64,000 nucleotides of DNA from Pseudomonas sp. MWU13-2105. Its GTDB lineage: Bacteria; Pseudomonadota; Gammaproteobacteria; Pseudomonadales; Pseudomonadaceae. The position numbers and the translations under genes were made by a program. The notes under the pieces were generated by a model, which saw only the letters and a list, made by a program, of their open reading frames with translations, ran no database searches and had not been told where the DNA came from. The DNA is taken from assembly GCF_023242315.1 (NCBI RefSeq), contig NZ_JALLIY010000006.1:62001-126000 (forward strand), in the 5' to 3' direction. This document shows positions 38,752-47,847 of this stretch, in pieces (positions within the stretch are counted from its first letter, which is position 1; every line of letters begins with the position of its first letter).

Positions 38752-40139
38752 TCGAAGCCATGAAGCCGTCACTTTCCCTGCTCACTGCCTGCCTGCTGCT
38801 CAATGCCTGCGGCGGGCCCGCGCCACGTTCGGATAACGTCGCGCCACTGCCAGCGCACTGGCAGTTCGCAACAAAAAGTCGCACGCAACAGACCAGCACC
38901 CTCTGGTGGCAGCGCTTCGGCAGCCCGGAGCTGGATCTGCTGATCGAGCAGGCCCGCGTCGACAGCCACGACCTGGCCGCCGCCCTTGCCCGGGTGCGCC
39001 AGGCCCAGGCCACGGCGCTGATCGCCGGGGCCCCGCTGCTGCCGCAAGTAACGCTGGGCCTGAATGCCAGCCGCAGCCAGTTGCTGAACAATCGCGACAA
39101 TGCCGACAGTGACAACGACAGCAAAAGTTATGCTGCCAACCTCAACGCCAGCTACGAGGTGGACTTCTGGGGCGGCCTCGCCGCCGCCCGCGACAGCGCC
39201 GTGCAGAGCCTGCGGGCCAGCGAGTATGACCGGGCGACGGTGGAACTGACGCTGCTCGGCGGCGTTGCCGAGCAATATGCGCGGACCCTGTCCGCCCGCG
39301 AGCAGGAAGCCATCGCCGGCTTGAACCTGAGCAATGCCCGGCGGGTGCTGGAGTTAGTCCAGACGCGCTATGACGCGGGTTCGGCCACGGCGCTGGAGCT
39401 GGCCCAGCAAAAGAGCCTGGTGGCCAGCCAGGAACGACAATTGCCGCTGGTGCGCCAGCAGGCCGGGGAGTCGCTGATTACCCTGGCCGCGTTGCTGGGC
39501 AAGCCGGTCCAGAGTTTGCGGATCGGTGCCCAGCCGTTCAGCAGCCTGAGTTGGCCGTCGATCGATGCCGGCGTGCCGAGCGAACTGCTGCACCGACGTC
39601 CGGACATTGCCCGGGCCGAAGCGCAACTGGCGGCGGCGCAGGCGGATGTCGAGGTGGCGCGGGCCGCTTTGTTGCCGAAGCTGACCCTGGGCGCCGGCCT
39701 GGGCTCGGAATCCACCCGGGCCGCCGATGCCCTGCGCACGCCGTTCTACACGTTGAGTGCAGGCCTGCTCGCACCGGTCTTCAACAACGGCCGCCTGCGG
39801 GCCGAACGCGACCGGGCCACGGCGCGCCAGGAGGAGTTGCTGGAAAACTACCGGGGCGCGATCGTCAACGGTTTGGCCGATGTGGAAAAGGCCCTGAACA
39901 GCATCAGCGGCCTGGACCGGCAGCGGCGTTGGCAGGCTGAAGAGCTGAAGCAGGCGCAACGGGCCTTCGAGATTGCCCAGGGCCGATATCAGGCAGGCGC
40001 GGAGGATTTGCTCACGGTGCTGGAAACCCAGCGCACGCTGTATGCGGCCCAGGACCAGCATGTACAACTGCGCCTGTCGCGGGTGCTGGCCAGCATTGCG
40101 TTGTACAAGGCCCTCGGTGGCGACTGGCAGGCACCGTAA
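38748..40139 (+). CDS. opmQ: Outer-membrane channel of the pyoverdine efflux pump (lipoprotein)
   Basis: 463 residues, NodT/OprM family. Signal peptide ends in lipobox LNAC (Cys at about 21), followed by CGGPAP. Two OEP repeats (about 60-250, 270-460) form the trimeric channel. Start taken at ATG 38748, which overlaps the pvdT stop; ATG 38760 (MKPSLSLL) is also possible, giving a shorter signal. A REP/BIME lies downstream. The pvdR-pvdT-opmQ set is co-transcribed and translationally coupled. Confidence 0.9.
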   Translation: MIEAMKPSLSLLTACLLLNACGGPAPRSDNVAPLPAHWQFATKSRTQQTSTLWWQRFGSPELDLLIEQARVDSHDLAAALARVRQAQATALIAGAPLLPQVTLGLNASRSQLLNNRDNADSDNDSKSYAANLNASYEVDFWGGLAAARDSAVQSLRASEYDRATVELTLLGGVAEQYARTLSAREQEAIAGLNLSNARRVLELVQTRYDAGSATALELAQQKSLVASQERQLPLVRQQAGESLITLAALLGKPVQSLRIGAQPFSSLSWPSIDAGVPSELLHRRPDIARAEAQLAAAQADVEVARAALLPKLTLGAGLGSESTRAADALRTPFYTLSAGLLAPVFNNGRLRAERDRATARQEELLENYRGAIVNGLADVEKALNSISGLDRQRRWQAEELKQAQRAFEIAQGRYQAGAEDLLTVLETQRTLYAAQDQHVQLRLSRVLASIALYKALGGDWQAP

Positions 40140-40176
40140 GAGCCGATACGGGCCGTCAAACTTGAAATACGGGCTT

Positions 40177-40252
40177 TTGTGGGAACGGTGCTTGCCCGCG
40201 AAGCTTTTAGCGGCCTCACGGGCCCCTTCGCGAGCAAGCTTCGCTCCCACAA
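40177..40252. repeat. REP/BIME between convergent opmQ and pvdP
   Basis: TTGTGGGAACGGTGCTTGCC begins the left arm; inverse GCAAGCTTCGCTCCCACAA ends the right arm, with a few mismatches. Confidence 0.75.
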
Positions 40253-40292
40253 GTTATCCCGCGCCGCCCAGCCCTCCCAGGACCTCCCCCCT

Positions 40293-41912
40293 CTAGAGCA
40301 ATCGATCCTTGATCGACAGGTGCCGCGCATACCACGGCCGGCGCGGTACCCGGCGCAACAAACCGGCCAGGTCCTGCTCCGGCGTGAAGGTAATCCGCAG
40401 GGCCAGCTTCATGGTCTCCGGATCCATCTCCACCGTCTTTCCCAGGCTCAAGCCCGGCGTGGTGCTGCAACCGTGGGTGCTCGGCCCGAGCCAGGGATCG
40501 TCCACTTCCACCCAGCGCCCCGGGGCAAACCAGGGCACGCCGTTGACCTCCAGGCGCGCGACCTGCCCCGGATGAAAACGCTCGTGCGCCCGAAACCAGT
40601 CTTCCAGCCGATCATCGATCCAACCATGGAACATCCAGAACACCGGATTCACATGGGAGGAAAACGGGTCGCCAAGAAAGTCGTTCTGTGCCGTATACCA
40701 GCGCGCGGAAAAATCGGTGAACTCCCGCGCCATGGGCACCGGCGCACCATTGGACGGGTCACGCGCCACCGAGGCCCAGCGCATATGCAACCAGTCGTGC
40801 AGCCCCAATTCGACCTCGGAACCGAACTGGCCGAGGGTCAGCCGCGACAGGTAACGCGGGTCGCTGTAGCGCGATTCCCAGGCCTGGAAGTTGCCGTGCC
40901 AGGTCTCGGCACTCTTGATATCGCTGACCCATTGGCTGTACTCGTCGTCACCCTCGGCCAGCCAGGTCGGCGGCACGGCGCAGCCATCATGGTTATCGAA
41001 ATAACGGGCAAAGCCCTGGCGATCACGTTCGAGCTCCGGCTGTGGCAGCGGAAACCCCAGCCAGGACGGCAAGGCCTGCATCGAGCGGGCCGTGCGCAGC
41101 ATGTGCCGGTGCATGAAGAAAAAGTCGATACCCGAACCGTTGCGATCCTTGCGCGGCCCCCGGGCGTCGCGCTCCTTGTCCCGCGGACCGGGCTGCCAGC
41201 CGATACCGCGCAAACCGTTGCGCTTGTCTTCGGAGAGGCTGTGCCACTTGTCCCGGGAGGCATGCCAGAGCTGGTGGAACAGGCGGTGCTCGGGCGACAC
41301 CAGCCAGGCCAGCAGGGGTGCGCCGAGAGCAATACGCTCGCGGGCCTCGGGAAAGACCTGCTTGACGGCGACAAACCGGTTGTCCAGTTGCGCCAAGGCC
41401 AGTGGCCGGTCCAGCCGCTCGACATGCCCACTCAAGGTGCCACTGCCGGCGTTGCCGAACGTGGCCCAGACTTCGTCCAGGACCAGGCTGAACTCATACA
41501 GCGGCATCTGCGCGCGGCCCTGGCTGAGGCGCCAGGACAACCGCGCGCCGGCGCTCTCGGCAAGGTCACCGAGCAGCCGCCAACGGGGTTCGCCATCAGC
41601 CCGTAACGCTTGCGCGGTGTCGATGAACCCGCGCAGGCCGCGACCACGCGGGGCGATATCGATAAACAGTTCCAGGCCATCGAGCGGCAGGCCGTCCAGG
41701 CCCGCGTCGCGCCCTTCGAAGCGCAGGCTCCAGACCCCGCGCAGGTTGTTGGCCAGGCGCTGGCCGGCGGTGTCGGGCAGATCGACCGTGGCCTCGCCCG
41801 GAGTGACGGGTTCCCTGTCCCGGGTCAGTTCGCGCTGCGCGTAATAAGCCGCGGGAACAGCCACGCCCGTGAGCGCCAGGCCCGCCATGAAGCCTCGTCG
41901 AGAAATCGTCAT
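40293..41912 (-). CDS. pvdP: Pyoverdine maturation tyrosinase
   Basis: 539 residues from ATG 41912, with a good SD (AGGTAGGG). Twin-arginine signal SRRGFMAGLALTG sends it to the periplasm. Tyrosinase copper histidines are visible in FFFMHRHMLRTARS, LHDWLHMRWA and SSHVNPVFWMFHGWIDD. In P. aeruginosa PvdP oxidises the D-Tyr-derived part of ferribactin to form the pyoverdine chromophore. Divergent from pvdM, with its own PvdS box at 41958-41981. Confidence 0.92.
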   Translation of the reverse strand: MTISRRGFMAGLALTGVAVPAAYYAQRELTRDREPVTPGEATVDLPDTAGQRLANNLRGVWSLRFEGRDAGLDGLPLDGLELFIDIAPRGRGLRGFIDTAQALRADGEPRWRLLGDLAESAGARLSWRLSQGRAQMPLYEFSLVLDEVWATFGNAGSGTLSGHVERLDRPLALAQLDNRFVAVKQVFPEARERIALGAPLLAWLVSPEHRLFHQLWHASRDKWHSLSEDKRNGLRGIGWQPGPRDKERDARGPRKDRNGSGIDFFFMHRHMLRTARSMQALPSWLGFPLPQPELERDRQGFARYFDNHDGCAVPPTWLAEGDDEYSQWVSDIKSAETWHGNFQAWESRYSDPRYLSRLTLGQFGSEVELGLHDWLHMRWASVARDPSNGAPVPMAREFTDFSARWYTAQNDFLGDPFSSHVNPVFWMFHGWIDDRLEDWFRAHERFHPGQVARLEVNGVPWFAPGRWVEVDDPWLGPSTHGCSTTPGLSLGKTVEMDPETMKLALRITFTPEQDLAGLLRRVPRRPWYARHLSIKDRLL

Positions 41913-41957
41913 CGCCCTACCTGTGTCAGCCCTGAAGCAGGCTTTATCCAAGCTAGA

Positions 41958-41981
41958 ACGTTGCATCAGCGGGGAAATTTA
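41958..41981 (-). promoter_or_regulatory. PvdS promoter of pvdP
   Basis: On the minus strand TAAAT (41981-41977), 16 bp, CGT (41960-41958); 46 bp before the pvdP start. Confidence 0.8.
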
Positions 41982-41997
41982 GCGGCTCGGGCGGCCC

Positions 41998-42021
41998 TAA
42001 ATTGGAACGCGCGCCATCCGT
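41998..42021 (+). promoter_or_regulatory. PvdS promoter of pvdM
   Basis: TAAAT (41998-42002), 16 bp, CGT (42019-42021); back to back with the pvdP box, 16 bp apart. Confidence 0.8.
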
Positions 42022-42063
42022 TCTTCCCAGATAGCAAGATCGGCAAACCACAACGAGATGGCA

Positions 42064-43431
42064 ATGATAAAACCGCGTTCGAAAAAGGCTCTCTACGTCG
42101 GCCTGCCGCTGGCCCTGGGACTCTGCGCCGCCGCAGCCTGGCTGAGCTGGGACCTGTGGCCCAACCCCGGTTATTCGCTGAAGATCATGAAGCAGGCCGA
42201 CGAGCTTCAGGAACGGATCATCAGCTTCGACAGCCATATCAGCGTGCCCCTGACCTTCGGCACTGAAGGTCGTGAAGCCGACAAGGATGGTCCGGGCCAG
42301 TTCGACCTGGCCAAGGCCGCTCGCGGACGGCTTGCCGCCGCCGCGCTGACGGTGTTCGGCTGGCCGGAAATCTGGAACGGGCCGAACGCCCCGCACCACC
42401 CCACCGCCGGTTTTGTCGAGGAAGCGCGCAAACAGCAGGAGGTGCGCTACCAGATCATCAGCGGCCTGGTCCGCGACTTCCCCAACCGTGTCGGCATCGC
42501 CTACAGCCCCGACGATATGCGCCGCCTGCACGGCGAAGGCAAGTTCGCGGTGTTTATCAGCATGCTCAACGCCTATCCCCTCGGTCACGACCTCGATCGC
42601 CTGGACCTGTGGGCCGCGCGGGGCATGCGTATGTTCGGTTTCAGCTACGTGGGCAACAACGACTGGGCCGACTCCTCACGCCCGCTGCCGTTCCTCAACG
42701 ACACCCCGGACGCCCTCGATGGCCTCTCCGCGATCGGCCAGCAGGCGGTGCGGCGCCTCAACGACCTGGGGGTGATCATCGATGTCTCGCAGATGTCGAG
42801 CAAGGCCCTGGAGCAGGTCAGCCAACTGAGCCGGGCGCCGATGGTCGCCTCGCACTCGGCGCCCCGTGCCCTGGTGGATATCCCGCGCAACCTCAGCGAC
42901 AAGGAAATGCAACTGATCAGGAACAGCGGCGGCGTGGTGCAGATCGTGGCCTTTCCCGCCTACCTGCGGCCCTTGAGCCAGCGCACCCAGGACAAGCTCA
43001 ACAGCCTGCGCAAGCGTTTCGACCTGCCGCCCCTGCCCAACCTGGCCATGGCCCTGATGCCCGGCGACCCGATCATCAGCATCTGGCCGGAACAACGCTT
43101 CGGCGAGTACGCCAGCGCCCTCTACGCGATTCTCGACGAAGAGCCCAAGGCCAACCTCAAGGACTTCGGTAACGCCATCGACTATGCGGTGAAGAAGATC
43201 GGCATCGAGCATGTCGGCATCAGTTCCGACTTCAACGACGGCGGCGGCATCGACGGTTTCAAGGATGTCAGCGAGGCGCGCAACGTCACCGCCGAACTGC
43301 TCGAACGCGGCTACTCCGAAGCCGATATCGCCAAGCTCTGGGGCGGCAACTTCCTGCGGGTCTGGGACCAGGTGCGCAAAGCCGCCCGCCCCGGCACCGC
43401 GCCACCCACCGCCACACTCTCGCGCCAGTGA
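42064..43431 (+). CDS. pvdM: PvdM, membrane-anchored dipeptidase-like pyoverdine maturation protein
   Basis: 455 residues from ATG 42064 (MIKPRSKKALYVGLPLALGL), preferred because GAG lies 6 bp upstream; ATG 42058 adds two residues. An N-terminal signal-anchor (10-28) puts it in the periplasm. The rest is an M19 (renal dipeptidase-like) fold, with DSHIS in place of the usual metal DxH pair, SHSAPRAL, and DFNDGGGIDGF. In P. aeruginosa PvdM is needed for chromophore formation with PvdP. First of pvdM-pvdN-pvdO; pvdN starts 7 bp after. Confidence 0.88.
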   Translation: MIKPRSKKALYVGLPLALGLCAAAAWLSWDLWPNPGYSLKIMKQADELQERIISFDSHISVPLTFGTEGREADKDGPGQFDLAKAARGRLAAAALTVFGWPEIWNGPNAPHHPTAGFVEEARKQQEVRYQIISGLVRDFPNRVGIAYSPDDMRRLHGEGKFAVFISMLNAYPLGHDLDRLDLWAARGMRMFGFSYVGNNDWADSSRPLPFLNDTPDALDGLSAIGQQAVRRLNDLGVIIDVSQMSSKALEQVSQLSRAPMVASHSAPRALVDIPRNLSDKEMQLIRNSGGVVQIVAFPAYLRPLSQRTQDKLNSLRKRFDLPPLPNLAMALMPGDPIISIWPEQRFGEYASALYAILDEEPKANLKDFGNAIDYAVKKIGIEHVGISSDFNDGGGIDGFKDVSEARNVTAELLERGYSEADIAKLWGGNFLRVWDQVRKAARPGTAPPTATLSRQ

Positions 43432-43438
43432 ATTGCCC

Positions 43439-44740
43439 ATGACCGATCGCAGAACCTTTCTCAAGCAGGCCGGCGTACTCGCTGCCGGCCTGCCCCTGGG
43501 CGCCAGCCTGAATGCGTTGGCCGCCGGCCCGGTCACGACTCCCGCCACGCTCGCGAACCCCGTGCTGTCCACGGACAAGTGGGCCAGGTTGCGCCAGCTG
43601 TTCGACCAGGACCCCGGCTACCTGCACTTTTCCAACTTCCTGGTGACCTCCCACCCCAAGCCCGTGCGCGAGGCCATCGAACTGCACCGCGCCGCCATCG
43701 ACCGCAATCCGGGCCTGGCCATGGACTGGGACCTGCAGGAAACCTGGAAACGCGAGGCCCAGGTCCGCCTGGCCGCCGGGCGCTACCTCAAGGCCGAGCC
43801 CGGACAGATTGCCCTGACCGGCAGCACCACCGAGGGCCTGGCGATGATCTACGGCGGCATTCATGTGCGCCCCGACCAGGAAATCCTCAGCACCGAACAC
43901 GAACACTATTCAACCCGCAATATCTTGCGCCTGCGCAGCGAGCGCGAAGGCACCCGGGTGCGCAAGATCAGCCTGTTCAAGGACCCGGCACTGGTTTCGG
44001 TCGACGAGGTGATCGGCAATATCGACCGGGCGATCAGACCGGAAACCCGGGTGCTCGGCATGACCTGGGTGCAATCGGGCAGCGGGGTGAAACTGCCGAT
44101 CGGACAGATCGGCCAGTTGGTCGCGGAGCATAACCGCGCGCGCGACGACAAGGAGCGGATCCTCTACGTGGTCGACGGCGTGCACGGTTTCGGCGTGGAA
44201 AACCTCGATTTCCCGGACATGCACTGCGACTTCTTTATCGCCGGCACCCACAAGTGGATGTTCGGCCCACGTGGCACCGGCATCGTCTGTGCCCGCTCAG
44301 AACAGCTCAGGGACGTCACGCCGCTGCTGCCGACCTTCTCCGAGGACACTGACTTCGCCACCTCCATGAGCCCCGGCGGCTACCACGCCTTCGAACATCG
44401 CTGGGCGCTGGACAAAGCTTTCGAGCTGCATCTGCAGTTGGGCAAGGCCGAGGTCCAGGCGCGCATCCGTGCCCTCAACAGCGATCTCAAGCAACGCCTG
44501 CAAGCCGATTCGCGGATCGAGCTGGTCACCCCCATGAGCCCCGAACTGTCCGCCGGCTTCAGCTTCTTCCGGGTCAAGGGCCAGGACAGCGACAAGGTCG
44601 CCGCCTACCTGATGCAGAACAAGGTAGTGGTCGATGCGGTGGATCGCGATGTCGGCCCGCTCGTACGGACGGCGCCGGGCCTGCTCAACAACGAGGCCGA
44701 GATCGAGCGTTTCATGGCGCTGCTGGGTCGGCGACTGTAG
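43439..44740 (+). CDS. pvdN: PvdN, periplasmic PLP-dependent enzyme modifying the pyoverdine side chain
   Basis: 433 residues. Tat signal TDRRTFLKQAGVLAAGLPLG. Class-V aminotransferase-type PLP fold with lysine 272 in AGTHKWMFGPRGTG, and GSTTEGLAMIYGG upstream. In P. fluorescens PvdN converts the glutamic acid side chain of the siderophore to succinamide. Start ATG 43439 lies 7 bp after the pvdM stop. Followed by pvdO after 43 bp. Confidence 0.9.
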   Translation: MTDRRTFLKQAGVLAAGLPLGASLNALAAGPVTTPATLANPVLSTDKWARLRQLFDQDPGYLHFSNFLVTSHPKPVREAIELHRAAIDRNPGLAMDWDLQETWKREAQVRLAAGRYLKAEPGQIALTGSTTEGLAMIYGGIHVRPDQEILSTEHEHYSTRNILRLRSEREGTRVRKISLFKDPALVSVDEVIGNIDRAIRPETRVLGMTWVQSGSGVKLPIGQIGQLVAEHNRARDDKERILYVVDGVHGFGVENLDFPDMHCDFFIAGTHKWMFGPRGTGIVCARSEQLRDVTPLLPTFSEDTDFATSMSPGGYHAFEHRWALDKAFELHLQLGKAEVQARIRALNSDLKQRLQADSRIELVTPMSPELSAGFSFFRVKGQDSDKVAAYLMQNKVVVDAVDRDVGPLVRTAPGLLNNEAEIERFMALLGRRL

Positions 44741-44783
44741 CGACAGCTTTTCCATTTTGCGTTTTCTCTCAGTGAGCATTTCG

Positions 44784-45824
44784 ATGAAAGCAGATCTGTT
44801 CCATCTTCGACCCGGCACCTTGCTCGACAAGGGTGCCGCGCTTGTATACAAGATTTTTTTCGCCCAGCGGATCAGCCCCACGCACCGTACCGCAGGAGCA
44901 GGGCTGGTCGGGACGCCGCAGCGCCGCGAAGAGCCCCTTGAAACCGCCGGAAGCCTCGCGGGCAAGCTCTGCTCCTACAGGTTGGCGTTGGCCTTATGTG
45001 TCGCATTGCCAGGCGCCGCCCTGGCCGCCACCGCGCCGCTGCCGGGCAAGGTGTTCAAGGACTGCAAGGATTGCCCGGAAATGGTCGTGCTGCCCGCCGG
45101 CACCTTCACCATGGGCACCCCCGAGGACGAAGTCGGCCGCGAGGCGGATGAAGGCCCGATGCATCCGGTGACCTTCGAGAAGGCCTTCGCCGTCAGCCGC
45201 TTCCAGGTGCTCAGCGGCGAGTGGAATGCCTATATCCGTGACACCGGCTACAAGATGCCGGATGGCGATACCCGTCCCGGTCGCGAATGCCTGGCCGGCC
45301 AGCCGCGCTACCCCCAGGGCGAGCGGCAACCGGCGGTGTGCATGGACGCCCACGAAGCCCAGGCCTTTGCCGACTGGCTGTCGAAAAAGACCGGGAGGAA
45401 ATACCACCTGCTCAGCGAGTCGCAACGCGAATACGCGGTGCGCGGCGGCAGCAGCGGTTCGTTCCCCTTCCCGTTCGACAAGGACAAGGGCTACAGCATC
45501 GCCGAGCACGCCAACACCTATGGTCCGGCCGACGGCTTCAGCTACACCTCGCCGGGCGGCAGCTTCCCGGCGAACGCCTATGGCGTGTATGACGGCCACG
45601 GCAACGTCTACGAATGGACCGCGGATTGCTACGTCGACAGCTATGTCGGCGCGCCCGCCGACGGCAGTCCGCGCCTGGACAGCCAGGAGTGCGAAGAGCG
45701 CCGGGTGATTCGCGGCAATGACTGGACCGAAGCGCCGGTGTTCTCGCGCTCGGGCAATCGCAACGAACGCAGTGCCATCACCCGTGGCGACTGGCTGGGC
45801 TTTCGCGTCGCCCGCGAACTCTGA
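44784..45824 (+). CDS. pvdO: PvdO, FGE-like pyoverdine maturation enzyme with REP-invaded N-terminus
   Basis: 346 residues from ATG 44784. The conserved part begins near KVFKDCKDCPEMVVLPAGTF and continues as a formylglycine-generating-enzyme/DUF323 fold (ending FSRSGNRNERSAI, WLGFRVAREL). PvdO carries out the last oxidation of dihydropyoverdine in the periplasm. Unusual: 44891-44981 is a REP/BIME read in frame, placed between the ATG and the apparent signal peptide LALALCVALPGAALAATA. The real start could be a TTG at 44982 or 44988. Normal PvdO is nearer 285 residues, so the front 60-70 are probably insertion-derived. Confidence 0.82.
   Translation: MKADLFHLRPGTLLDKGAALVYKIFFAQRISPTHRTAGAGLVGTPQRREEPLETAGSLAGKLCSYRLALALCVALPGAALAATAPLPGKVFKDCKDCPEMVVLPAGTFTMGTPEDEVGREADEGPMHPVTFEKAFAVSRFQVLSGEWNAYIRDTGYKMPDGDTRPGRECLAGQPRYPQGERQPAVCMDAHEAQAFADWLSKKTGRKYHLLSESQREYAVRGGSSGSFPFPFDKDKGYSIAEHANTYGPADGFSYTSPGGSFPANAYGVYDGHGNVYEWTADCYVDSYVGAPADGSPRLDSQECEERRVIRGNDWTEAPVFSRSGNRNERSAITRGDWLGFRVAREL
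44891..44981. repeat. REP/BIME inside the pvdO reading frame
   Basis: CGCAGGAGCAGGGCTGG begins the left arm; inverse GGCAAGCTCTGCTCCTACAG ends the right arm. It lies in frame with, and upstream of, the pvdO signal peptide. Confidence 0.8.
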
Positions 45825-45859
45825 AAGCCCCCGTGCCCCCCTGTAGGAGCGCAGCGCCC

Positions 45860-45883
45860 TAAATCCTGGCCCGATCGACTCGT
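45860..45883 (+). promoter_or_regulatory. PvdS promoter of pvdE
   Basis: TAAAT (45860-45864), 16 bp, CGT (45881-45883), 62 bp before the pvdE ATG. It abuts a REP fragment (CTGTAGGAGCGCAGCGCCC). Confidence 0.8.
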
Positions 45884-45944
45884 CTACAGAGTTCAAGGCG
45901 CCTTCGGGGCGCCCGCTTCCACAGCCCCTTCACGAGTAGCCCCC

Positions 45945-47624
45945 ATGCCCCTCCCCGCCCCAAGTCTCGCCCGGGAAACCTTCAGGATCCTCAAACCATT
46001 CTGGCTGCTGGTCGTGCTTTCGGCCGTATCGGGGATCGTCAGCGGCCTCAGCGTCACCGGCCTGCTGGCCACCGTCAACAACGCCATGAATGCCGCCACC
46101 GGGCCCGATCGCCATACGGCCCTGCTGTTCGCCGGCCTGTGCCTGCTGACCCTGGCCTGTTCCACCGGGTCCAACCTGCTGACCAACTACGTCGGCCAAC
46201 AGGTAGTCGCGCGCCTGCGCCGCGAACTGGCCGCCCAGGTGCTGGTGGCGCCCATCGAGCAACTCGAACGCTATCGCGCCCACCGGCTGATTCCGGTGCT
46301 GCTCGGCGACGTCAGCACCCTGAGCACCTTCGCCCTGTCGGTGGCACCGATGGTGATCGCCTTTACCGTGACCCTTGGCTGCCTGTCCTACCTGGCCCTG
46401 CTCTCCTGGCAGATCCTGCTGCTGACCGTGCTCACCGTGCTCATCGGCTCCGGCGCGCAATGGCTGGCCCATCGCTACGGCATGCGCAGCATCCTTGCCG
46501 CCCGCGACGGCGAAGACGAATTGCAGAAGCACTACCAGGCGATCTCGGCCGGGGCCAAGGAGCTGCGGATCCAGCGCAAGCGGCGCCAGTACATGCACGA
46601 TGAACAGATCCACGGCACCACCGAGCGGATCTGCCGGGCCAATATCCGTGCGGCGAATATCTTCGTCAGCGCGGAAACCTTCGGCTCGATGCTGTTTTTC
46701 GCCGTAATCGGTATCGCCATCACCTTCCAGGCACTCTGGCCCGGCAGCGAGCGCACCGTGTTGGGCGGCTTCGTGCTGGTCATGCTGTATATGAAAGGCC
46801 CGCTGGAACGCCTGATCAACACCCTGCCGATCATCAGCCGCGCACAAATCGCCTTGCGCCGGATCGCCGAACTGTCCTGGCAGTTCTCCTCGCCGGAACC
46901 GCACCTGCTGATCGAGGACCGCCAGGCCGCCGCGGCGCCGCTGCACAGCATCGAACTGCACCAACTGCGTTATGACTACCCGCAGGTCGAAGGCAGCCAG
47001 GCCTTTCACCTCGGGCCGCTGAACCTGACCATCAAGCAAGGCGAGATACTCTTTATCGTCGGCGAGAACGGCTGCGGCAAGACCACCCTGATCAAGCTGC
47101 TGCTCGGGCTGTACCGCCCACAACAGGGCGAGGTGCGCCTCAACGGCCAGGCGGTGACTGCCGAGGGCCTGGATGATTACCGGCAGTTGTTCACCACCAT
47201 CTTTGCCGACTACTACCTGTTCGACGAAGTGCTCCAGGGCGACGACCTGCTGCCTGCGGAATCGCTCAAGTACCTGGAACGCCTGGACATCGCCCACAAG
47301 GTCAGCATCCGTGACGGGCGCTTCACCACCACCGACCTGTCCACCGGCCAGCGCAAGCGCCTGGCGCTGATCAATGCCTGGCTCGACCAGCGTCCGGTGC
47401 TGGTGTTCGACGAATGGGCCGCCGACCAGGACCCGGCCTTCCGCCGGGTGTTCTACACCGAGCTGCTGCCCGAACTGCGCCAGCAGGGCAAGACAATCAT
47501 CGTGATTTCCCACGACGACCGCTACTTCCCGGTGGCCGACCAGTTGGTGCGGATGCACGCCGGGCAGATCAAGGTCGAGCGCCGCGAGGCACAGCAGGCT
47601 TTCGCCGAGAACGCCTTCTCGTAA
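45945..47624 (+). CDS. pvdE: Pyoverdine precursor ABC exporter
   Basis: 559 residues. Six membrane helices over about 20-305 are followed by an ABC ATPase (about 330-555) with Walker A GENGCGKTTLIKLL, signature LSTGQRKRLALI and Walker B VLVFDEWAADQDP. Cyclic-peptide-exporter type (SyrD-like). It moves acylated ferribactin from cytoplasm to periplasm, where PvdQ, PvdM, PvdN, PvdO and PvdP finish it. In P. aeruginosa pvdF lies between pvdO and pvdE; here there is none. Confidence 0.92.
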   Translation: MPLPAPSLARETFRILKPFWLLVVLSAVSGIVSGLSVTGLLATVNNAMNAATGPDRHTALLFAGLCLLTLACSTGSNLLTNYVGQQVVARLRRELAAQVLVAPIEQLERYRAHRLIPVLLGDVSTLSTFALSVAPMVIAFTVTLGCLSYLALLSWQILLLTVLTVLIGSGAQWLAHRYGMRSILAARDGEDELQKHYQAISAGAKELRIQRKRRQYMHDEQIHGTTERICRANIRAANIFVSAETFGSMLFFAVIGIAITFQALWPGSERTVLGGFVLVMLYMKGPLERLINTLPIISRAQIALRRIAELSWQFSSPEPHLLIEDRQAAAAPLHSIELHQLRYDYPQVEGSQAFHLGPLNLTIKQGEILFIVGENGCGKTTLIKLLLGLYRPQQGEVRLNGQAVTAEGLDDYRQLFTTIFADYYLFDEVLQGDDLLPAESLKYLERLDIAHKVSIRDGRFTTTDLSTGQRKRLALINAWLDQRPVLVFDEWAADQDPAFRRVFYTELLPELRQQGKTIIVISHDDRYFPVADQLVRMHAGQIKVERREAQQAFAENAFS

Positions 47625-47636
47625 CACCCTCGTCCC

Positions 47637-47721
47637 GTGCGGGAGCCGGCTTGCCGGCGATTGCCCTTCAAGCCTGACATCGCCCTCAAGGCCGCCGTCG
47701 CCAGCAGGCTGGCCCCCACAG
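47637..47721. repeat. REP pair between pvdE and fpvA
   Basis: GGGAGCCGGCTTGCCGGCGA at the left; imperfect inverse GTCGCCAGCAGGCTGGCCCC at the right, in the 222-bp gap. The rest of the gap is AT-rich and no TAAAT-N16-CGT is seen, which suits FpvI rather than PvdS control. Confidence 0.6.
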
Positions 47722-47847
47722 AAAGCCCCTCCTTGGCGCTTTTTTTCCACTTTTCTTTTCCGTCTTTGTCGATCCCGTACGTCTTCATTTCAAATGCAAA
47801 AAATTCTCACTCGCTTTTCCAGCAGTTTATAGACAAGAGCAGACACA

